Shown here: positions 29,190 to 35,091 of the stretch, one piece after another
How the letters are laid out: the number at the start of each line of letters is the position of its first letter
Numbering within the stretch: position 1 is the first letter of the stretch
Source: Oscillospiraceae bacterium
GTDB taxonomy: Bacteria; Bacillota; Clostridia; Oscillospirales; CAG-272
Direction of reading: 5' to 3'
Assembly (NCBI GenBank): GCA_015064205.1
Contig: SVSR01000004.1
Location: forward strand, 1 to 35,091
DNA length: 35,091 nt
The notes under the pieces: model-generated
Told to the model about the DNA's origin: nothing
The model's database searches: none
What the model saw: only the letters and a program-made list of their open reading frames with translations
Program-made: the position numbers and the translations under genes

Positions 29190-31859
29190 ATGAAAAGACT
29201 ATTATCAGTTCTCCTTGTAATCGTTATGATCCTTCCGATGGCGGCAGTATCTGCTCCCGTTGCGGCTGCATCAGACTTTTACATGGAAGCAAGTGATGCT
29301 CTGATAAAAAAGTATCTTGCTGAATCAGACGCACTTATTGAAGAAATCAAAAATGCTCCCACAACCGTTGAGGTTACAGGTACAAAATATTACGTATCCT
29401 CAAGCTCGGGTAACGACGCAAACGACGGTCTTACTCCCGAAACTGCGTGGAAGACTATCTACAAGGTAAATGAAACAAAATTCAATCCCGGCGACGGTAT
29501 ATTCTTCAAGCGTGGCGACACATTTAAGTTCGTTGGCTCGCTTAACGGTGTCAGCGGAATTACATATTCCGCATACGGAAGCGGCGCAAAGCCGGTATTC
29601 GACTGCACTGTTGACGCTTCGGGCGCTGAAAACTGGGTAGCTACCGAGTATTCCAACGTGTGGGAATACACCAAACCCATCGGCGGTGACGACCGTGATG
29701 TTGGTACTATCATTTTTGACGGCGGAAAAGCATGGGGTGTTATGGTAACAGCCATGAAAAACGGTTACCGTCAGTACAACGGTCCGGTATTCAACGGTAT
29801 TGACCCCATATATGACATTGAAACCAAACCCTTCAAGGGTCCCGAGGATCTTGAGGGTAACCTCGAATTTTATCACGACAGAACATACGATATACTTTAC
29901 CTTCACTGCAAAAACGGTAACCCCGGTGAAGTATTTACAAAGATAGAACTTCTCGATGACGACCCCGGTATTCAGCTTATAAAAGATAAATCTGCAAATG
30001 ATTACTCTCACGATATCGTTATTGATAATATTGATATCTACGGCGCGTCCTACGGTGTTTCGGGTTACGACGTAAAGAACGTAACCGTTCAGTACTGTAT
30101 ATTCAGATGGATCGGAGGTCCTGTTCAGGGCTCATCCTTCGCCTTCAGCGGTGACTCTGTAACACGTTACGGTAATGCTGTCGAATCCTTCGGTTCGAGC
30201 GACAACTTTATAATAAGATATAACTATGCAACTCAGGTTTACGACTGCTGCTGGACAGCTCAGTCAACAGGCGGTTCCATTATCAACAACATGCAGGTAT
30301 ACAAGAACGTTGCTGAGTTTGCAAATACCGGTACTGAAGTATGGCTCCCAAACGAAGGAACCATAACGAACCTTCAGGTTCATGACAATTACGACCGTTA
30401 TATCGGTTACGGATGGTCACATCAGCGTCCCGGTGCAGGCCCTCACGGCGGCTTCTTCTACGGTGCAACAAACTCCGGTTCAACGTACGGCGGTAACAGC
30501 ATAAATAACAACGTATATCTTTTTGCAAGCAGCAGTGCACAGGGCGCTTCTGCAGGCGGTGTTGAAAAACTGAATTTCAACAACAATATATACATTATGG
30601 AAAAGGGCAGAAAGCTCGGTACACTCAACTCCAACCCCGGCAAGGGTGAGGGTATGCGTATAGTATTCGATTATACCGAAAAGGACATCGGAACAGCTAT
30701 GGCTACAGGTTGGGAGCCCGGCACTGTATTCTACTACACCAAAGACAGAGATACTCTTGACATGTACTCTCTTGCTCTTCCCGAAGAAGCAGTTGCTTCC
30801 TTCAAGGACGTATCAAAGGGCTTCTGGGGCAAAGACGCTATCAACTTTGCAGTAATGAAGGGGCTCTTCAAGGGCGTTACAGCAGATGAATTCTCTCCCG
30901 ACGGAAAGATGACACGTGCAATGCTCGTTACAGTTCTCTCACGTCTTGCAGGCGTTACAGACAAGGGTACAACCACATTTACAGACGTTAACCCAAATGC
31001 ATGGTATGCAGCAGGCGTTGCATGGGCTGAAAAGAACGGCATCGTAAACAAGGGCGGCAAGTTCAGACCCGATGATAATGCAACACGTGAAGAAATGGCA
31101 GACATGCTTTACAGATATGCAAAGAGTCTTTACAAGGAAGGCACACTTGACGGTGCCAAGGACTTCAAGGACTCCGCAAGCATAACTGCCGCTTATGCAG
31201 ACGGTATCAAGTTCTGCACAAAGAACGGCATCATCGGCGGATACAGCGACAATACTATCAAGCCTAAGAACAACGCAACACGTACAGAGGTTGCAACGAT
31301 GATAATGCGTCTTGTTAAGTATCTCGGCAAGACAGAAGCAAATTCCGCAAACGTACTTGCAGGCGAGCCTACAGCATTTGTACTCAAGGGCAATGCACTT
31401 AAGAGTGTTCTCGACAACGGTCTCGTAAGAGCAACTGTTGAAGCTGACGAAAGCGTTAAGCTCGTTCCCTTTGCAGAAAGCGGCGCACCCAAGACAAGCA
31501 TCATGCACGCATACAACACAAAGATAGACTGGTTTAGTAATCCTTACGTTGTAATCAAGTTTAATACAAACATCAATCGAAATTACTACACAGCTACTCT
31601 CCAGGCACCCGGCACAGGCGGAAGCTACGTTGATACATTTGTTTCGGGCCGTGGCAAGAAAGCAGATGGGGCTATTATAGTAGATCTTTCCGAATACACC
31701 GATAATCTCAACAGAAGCACATATAAGAATACTATGGCATTAAAGCTCCAGCCCTGGGGCACATCTTCAAGCCAGACGCTTTCTGCTGAAGATTACTTCA
31801 CAATAACCGAAATCGTATTCTTCGATTCACTCGGTGCAGCACAGGCATATGCAGGCTGA
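29190..31859 (+). CDS. Secreted beta-helix protein with three SLH domains (paralogue 1)
   Basis: This 889-residue cell-surface protein has a signal peptide (1 to about 27, MKRLLSVLLVIVMILPMAA...) and a short helical segment (ASDALIKKYLAESDALIEEI). Next is a right-handed parallel beta-helix region (about 50-530) opening with KYYVSSSSGNDANDG, as in polysaccharide lyase-like proteins. Three S-layer homology domains follow (about 538-588, 597-648, 658-710) with MTRAM, ATREE and ATRTE motifs. A C-terminal beta-sandwich-like module fills about 728-889. SLH domains bind secondary cell-wall polysaccharide, so the protein should sit on the wall with the helix facing outward. AAGGAGG supports ATG 29190. 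Catalytic residues cannot be identified, so glycan binding without cleavage is possible. Confidence 0.85.
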   Translation: MKRLLSVLLVIVMILPMAAVSAPVAAASDFYMEASDALIKKYLAESDALIEEIKNAPTTVEVTGTKYYVSSSSGNDANDGLTPETAWKTIYKVNETKFNPGDGIFFKRGDTFKFVGSLNGVSGITYSAYGSGAKPVFDCTVDASGAENWVATEYSNVWEYTKPIGGDDRDVGTIIFDGGKAWGVMVTAMKNGYRQYNGPVFNGIDPIYDIETKPFKGPEDLEGNLEFYHDRTYDILYLHCKNGNPGEVFTKIELLDDDPGIQLIKDKSANDYSHDIVIDNIDIYGASYGVSGYDVKNVTVQYCIFRWIGGPVQGSSFAFSGDSVTRYGNAVESFGSSDNFIIRYNYATQVYDCCWTAQSTGGSIINNMQVYKNVAEFANTGTEVWLPNEGTITNLQVHDNYDRYIGYGWSHQRPGAGPHGGFFYGATNSGSTYGGNSINNNVYLFASSSAQGASAGGVEKLNFNNNIYIMEKGRKLGTLNSNPGKGEGMRIVFDYTEKDIGTAMATGWEPGTVFYYTKDRDTLDMYSLALPEEAVASFKDVSKGFWGKDAINFAVMKGLFKGVTADEFSPDGKMTRAMLVTVLSRLAGVTDKGTTTFTDVNPNAWYAAGVAWAEKNGIVNKGGKFRPDDNATREEMADMLYRYAKSLYKEGTLDGAKDFKDSASITAAYADGIKFCTKNGIIGGYSDNTIKPKNNATRTEVATMIMRLVKYLGKTEANSANVLAGEPTAFVLKGNALKSVLDNGLVRATVEADESVKLVPFAESGAPKTSIMHAYNTKIDWFSNPYVVIKFNTNINRNYYTATLQAPGTGGSYVDTFVSGRGKKADGAIIVDLSEYTDNLNRSTYKNTMALKLQPWGTSSSQTLSAEDYFTITEIVFFDSLGAAQAYAG

Positions 31860-31876
31860 TAAATAATAACCCTTCA

Positions 31877-31910
31877 TACCCGGCTCGATTTTGAGCCGGG
31901 TATATTTTTG
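31877..31910 (+). terminator. Terminator of SLH paralogue 1
   Basis: TACCCGGCTC (31877-31886) pairs with GAGCCGGGTA (31893-31902), followed by TATTTTTG. Confidence 0.9.
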
Positions 31911-31948
31911 TTTTGTTTTTACAAATATCATATGTATTTTTGTTAACA

Positions 31949-31995
31949 ATGACAGACTATTTTTTCTTGCTATATAGGCATACATATGGTATAAT
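31949..31995 (+). promoter_or_regulatory. Promoter module of SLH paralogue 2
   Basis: ATGACAG at 31949, 18 nt before TTGCTA (31967-31972), a 17-nt spacer ending in TATGG, and TATAAT (31990-31995). Confidence 0.75.
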
Positions 31996-32048
31996 TATTA
32001 GACAAGTAATTATATATTTATTATTGGTTTTTGCCAGGGAGGTAATCT

Positions 32049-34712
32049 GTGAAAAAAATACTGTGTACTATACTATCAATAATTATGCTGTTTGCGCTTC
32101 TTACCCCTTCGCTTACCGTTTCAGCGGCAAACGATGTTTATGCAAAGGCAAGCGATACTCTTATAAACAAATATATGGCAGAAGCAGATGCGCTTATTGA
32201 AGAAATAAAGAATTCACCTACAACGGTTGATGTTGAAGGAACAAAATATTTCGTTTCTTCAAGCTCAGGTAATGACAGTAACGACGGTCTCTCTCCAATG
32301 AGCGCCTGGAAAAGTATTGATAAAGTAAACAGCATGAATATAAAGCCGGGTGACGGTGTGTTCTTCAAGCGTGGCGATACGTTCAGGTTTGTTGGTACTC
32401 TTAGTGCACTGAGCGGTGTTACTTACTCGGCATACGGAGAAGGTACAAAACCGCTTTTTTTGTGCTCGGTCGATGCTTCCGGTGCTCATAATTGGATCGA
32501 GTCGAGTATAGAAAACGTATACATATATGCAAAGGCACCGGGCGGCGACGACCGTGATATCGGTGCAATAATTTTTGACGGAGGACGTGCCTGGGGTATT
32601 ATGGTAACTGCCCTGAAGAATGGTTACCGCAATTACAACGGCCCTGTTTTCAACGGTATCGACCCAATCTATGATATCAAGAGCGCACCCTTCAGAGGAG
32701 CAGAAGACCTTGAAGGCAATCTTGAATTCTATCACGACAGAGAAAACGATATCCTTTATTTATACTGCGAAAACGGCAACCCCGGAAAAGTATTCAAGTC
32801 TATTGAGCTTGTCGACGATGATCCTGCCATATTATTAAAAAATGACGGAGCACGTGCTCACGATATTATGATAGACAATATCGCAATTTACGGTGCATCC
32901 TACGGTGTGTCAGGTCAGAGCGTTACAAATATTACGGTTCAGTACTGCACATTTGAATGGATCGGCGGTAACGTACAGATGGGTTCATATGATTTCAGCG
33001 GAGATTCCGTAACACGTTACGGTAATGCCGTTGAATCATACGGCTCTTGCGACAACTTTATTATAAGATACAACTATGCCAGCCAGGTTTACGACTGCTG
33101 CTGGACTGCACAGTCGGGAGGCAACTCAACAATAAACGGCCTCGAGATATACAAAAACGTTGCCGAATATGCAAACACCGGCTCGGAAGTCTGGACTCAG
33201 GGTGCCGTTACCAATATGAAGGTATACGACAACTACGACCGTTATTTAGGCTACGGTTTCTCTCATCAGAGACCCGGAGTCGGCCCTCACGGCGGCTTCT
33301 TCTACGGAGGCGGAAGCATTCCGTATTGCGAAAACAACGACGTTATGAACAACGTATACATGTTTGCAAGCGCCAGCGCTAACTCGGTGCCCGCTTCAGG
33401 CCCGGCATTTTTCAACTTCCACGACAACGTATATATAATGGAAAACGGAACAAAGCTCGGCACCATTTATAACGACCCGATCAAGGGCGGCGGTCAGAGG
33501 CTCTCTTACGAATACACCAAGAAGAATGTTCTCAACTTTACCGATATGGGTTGGGAACCGGGCACGGTATTCTATTATACCGGCGCAAAAGACACAACTA
33601 AAATGTACCAGACCGCAATTCCTGAGGGAGAGTATGTAAAGCCAGAAAAAGCAGTATCAAATACAGTTGTTTTTGACGATGTGGCAAGCAACTTCTGGGG
33701 CAAATCAGCTATCGACTTCGTTGTTGGTAAAGGGCTATTCAACGGCATCAGTGAAACAAGATTCTCTCCCGACGGCAATATGACACGTGCGATGCTCGTT
33801 ACGGTTCTCTCAAGACTTGCAGGATACAACGGTACAGACGTTCCTACATATACAGACGTAAGTAAGAGCGCATGGTATACATCAGCGGTAGCCTGGGCAG
33901 AAAACAATAATATAGTTGATGCGGGAGGAGAGTTCAGACCCAACTCAAATGCAACACGTGAAGAAATGGCAGATATGCTATACCGATATGCTATGAAGGT
34001 ATGCAAGGAAGGCTCGCTTGACGCTGCAAAGGATTTTGCAGACTCGGCAAGCATCACACCTGCTTATGCTGACGGTATTAAGTTCTGCACGAAAAACGGC
34101 ATCATCGGCGGATACAGCGATAATACAATCAAGCCTAAAAACAGCGCTACACGTGCAGAAGTTTCAACAATGATCATGCGCCTTGAAAATTACCTTGCAA
34201 AAGCAAAGGCAGATCCATCAAAGCTTCTCGAAAGAGAGCACACCGCAATAGTACTTAAAGGCGAAGCTCTCAAGAATATGTTCAATTATAGCGAAGTAGG
34301 CGCTCAGTTACTTGAAGATAAAAGCCTTAAGTTCACACCTGCTGCCACAAGCACTCTTCAGAGATTTGACCTTGTAAATAATATCAGCAGTAATATAAAT
34401 ATGGTTACTCACCCATATATCGTTATGAGATACGAAAGCAATGCAAGCTTAGACTTCCTTACTGCAAGAATAAGAGGAAATTCGTCAAAATCAGTTGAAA
34501 CTCAACGCTTTGGTGCAAAGAACAATAAGGTTCTTATTGATATATCAGAATACGTTGACGGTATGAGCGCTTCTACCCACAAGAGCGTTGCAGTCCGCTT
34601 CCTGCCGTGGGGCCCGGCGGCAACACAGCCTGATGCTACGGAATATTTCACAATAAAAGAAATCGTACTTTTTGACAATATCACCGCAGCAAAGATATAC
34701 ATGCAGAATTAA
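32049..34712 (+). CDS. Secreted beta-helix protein with three SLH domains (paralogue 2)
   Basis: This 887-residue paralogue of the preceding gene has the same order. It has a signal peptide (MKKILCTILSIIMLFALLTP...), the helical ASDTLINKYMAEADALIEEI segment and a beta-helix with KYFVSSSSGNDSNDG. Strongly conserved blocks follow (NGIDPIYDI, VTRYGNAVES, QVYDCCWTAQS, RPGVGPHGGFFYG). SLH domains lie near 541-592, 600-652 and 662-714, before a C-terminal module (730-887) ending EYFTIKEIVLFDN. It starts at GTG 32049 after GGGAGG. The loops around about 470-560 and the C-terminal module diverge most, which suggests specialisation for related ligands. Anchoring is by SLH domains as in paralogue 1; enzymatic activity is unproven. 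Confidence 0.85.
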   Translation: MKKILCTILSIIMLFALLTPSLTVSAANDVYAKASDTLINKYMAEADALIEEIKNSPTTVDVEGTKYFVSSSSGNDSNDGLSPMSAWKSIDKVNSMNIKPGDGVFFKRGDTFRFVGTLSALSGVTYSAYGEGTKPLFLCSVDASGAHNWIESSIENVYIYAKAPGGDDRDIGAIIFDGGRAWGIMVTALKNGYRNYNGPVFNGIDPIYDIKSAPFRGAEDLEGNLEFYHDRENDILYLYCENGNPGKVFKSIELVDDDPAILLKNDGARAHDIMIDNIAIYGASYGVSGQSVTNITVQYCTFEWIGGNVQMGSYDFSGDSVTRYGNAVESYGSCDNFIIRYNYASQVYDCCWTAQSGGNSTINGLEIYKNVAEYANTGSEVWTQGAVTNMKVYDNYDRYLGYGFSHQRPGVGPHGGFFYGGGSIPYCENNDVMNNVYMFASASANSVPASGPAFFNFHDNVYIMENGTKLGTIYNDPIKGGGQRLSYEYTKKNVLNFTDMGWEPGTVFYYTGAKDTTKMYQTAIPEGEYVKPEKAVSNTVVFDDVASNFWGKSAIDFVVGKGLFNGISETRFSPDGNMTRAMLVTVLSRLAGYNGTDVPTYTDVSKSAWYTSAVAWAENNNIVDAGGEFRPNSNATREEMADMLYRYAMKVCKEGSLDAAKDFADSASITPAYADGIKFCTKNGIIGGYSDNTIKPKNSATRAEVSTMIMRLENYLAKAKADPSKLLEREHTAIVLKGEALKNMFNYSEVGAQLLEDKSLKFTPAATSTLQRFDLVNNISSNINMVTHPYIVMRYESNASLDFLTARIRGNSSKSVETQRFGAKNNKVLIDISEYVDGMSASTHKSVAVRFLPWGPAATQPDATEYFTIKEIVLFDNITAAKIYMQN

Positions 34713-34719
34713 ATTATCC

Positions 34720-34748
34720 AAAAGCCCGTTTTAAACGGGCTTTTGTTT
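34720..34748 (+). terminator. Terminator of SLH paralogue 2
   Basis: AAAAGCCCGTTT pairs with AAACGGGCTTTT, followed by GTTTAT. A compact stem. Confidence 0.9.
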
Positions 34749-34783
34749 ATTTTACTGAAATCAGCGCTTTTTTTTCGTGAAAA

Positions 34784-34830
34784 ATGACGGCTATGTTCTT
34801 GTTGATAAAAGAGGCGCATTATGGTACAAT
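34784..34830 (+). promoter_or_regulatory. Promoter module of SLH paralogue 3
   Basis: ATGACGG at 34784, 18 nt before TTGATA (34802-34807), a 17-nt spacer ending in TATGG and TACAAT (34825-34830). Confidence 0.75.
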
Positions 34831-34869
34831 AGATTTGTATTTACACATATTTTATTTGGGGGTTATTTT

Positions 34870-35091
34870 ATGAAAAAGTTACTTGCTTTTATTCTTGCGC
34901 TTGTAACCGTTTTTTCTCCGCTTACAATACTTGCGGCAGACACAAGTGATAGCGCAAACGAGTTTTTCTACGAAAAGGCAAGCGATGCTATCATTCAGAA
35001 GTATATGGATGAGTGTGAGGCGCTTATTAATGAAATTGAAAACTCACCCACAGAGGTTACTGTGACGGGTACAAAATACTATGTATCATCG
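34870..35091 (+). CDS. Secreted beta-helix/SLH protein, paralogue 3 (5' part only)
   Basis: Only the first 74 codons are in the window; the gene continues past the right edge. A signal peptide (MKKLLAFILALVTVFSPLTILAA) is followed by the family's helical segment (KASDAIIQKYMDECEALINEI) and the start of the beta-helix (TVTGTKYYVSS). This matches paralogues 1 and 2 residue by residue in pattern. A weak GGGGGTT precedes the ATG at 34870. The same promoter module lies upstream. Whether SLH domains follow cannot be seen, though the N-terminal identity makes it likely. Confidence 0.82.
   Translation, partial: MKKLLAFILALVTVFSPLTILAADTSDSANEFFYEKASDAIIQKYMDECEALINEIENSPTEVTVTGTKYYVSS

Noticed and set aside
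29400-30011. A 203-codon leftward frame antisense to SLH paralogue 1
   Set aside because: Valine/cysteine-rich translation typical of the complement of a Thr/Asn/Asp-rich gene; no start signals.
1-35091. CRISPR array, tRNA or rRNA genes
   Set aside because: No regularly spaced repeat series, cloverleaf-like sequence or conserved rRNA segment was seen on either strand.

Overview
The window looks like a chromosomal segment of an anaerobic gut- or rumen-type Clostridia (Oscillospiraceae or a neighbouring order). The evidence is Gram-positive style: strong AGGAGG Shine-Dalgarno sites, near-perfect sigma-A promoters (TTGACA-17-TATAAT), compact rho-independent terminators, a glmS ribozyme, SLH-domain surface proteins, an ECF transporter S component and a class I lysyl-tRNA synthetase. 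Codons read normally with the standard code. No rRNA, tRNA, CRISPR array or complete insertion sequence was found.

Left part (1-8 kb): a BcgI-like type IIB restriction-modification pair (fused nuclease/methyltransferase plus a two-TRD specificity subunit), preceded by a small ribbon-helix-helix-like gene. Then comes a leftward trkA-trkH potassium uptake operon, divergent from a CofE-like (F420-0:glutamate ligase family) gene. A small accessory cassette follows: an XRE regulator divergent from a SLOG/YpsA-like protein, with three copies of one 14-bp operator.

Amino-sugar operon (8-13 kb, leftward): a stand-alone GlmU-type left-handed beta-helix acetyltransferase, glmM, a glmS ribozyme placed 9 nt after the glmM stop codon, glmS and mscS. 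This is most of the route from fructose-6-phosphate to UDP-GlcNAc, except that the uridylyltransferase domain is missing here.

Catabolic cassette (13-18 kb): an AraC regulator divergent from an operon encoding an amidohydrolase fused to a GNAT-like acyltransferase, a Gfo/Idh/MocA dehydrogenase and a sugar isomerase-like TIM barrel. It looks like a modified-sugar or glycoside pathway whose substrate cannot be read from sequence.

Housekeeping stretch (18-27.7 kb): a small hypothetical protein, class I LysRS with an added C-terminal Trbp111-type tRNA-binding domain, an ECF S component, a MITE-like repeat, a ribbon-helix-helix autoregulator facing a strong promoter that has no ORF behind it, typA, trmO-proX (translationally coupled), an M20 amidohydrolase and a second sugar isomerase-like gene.

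Right end (27.7-35 kb): an SGNH-hydrolase lipoprotein, then a tandem array of at least three paralogous secreted beta-helix/SLH proteins. Each has its own terminator and nearly the same promoter module; the third runs off the window. Together these form a cell-surface, probably polysaccharide-acting, locus.
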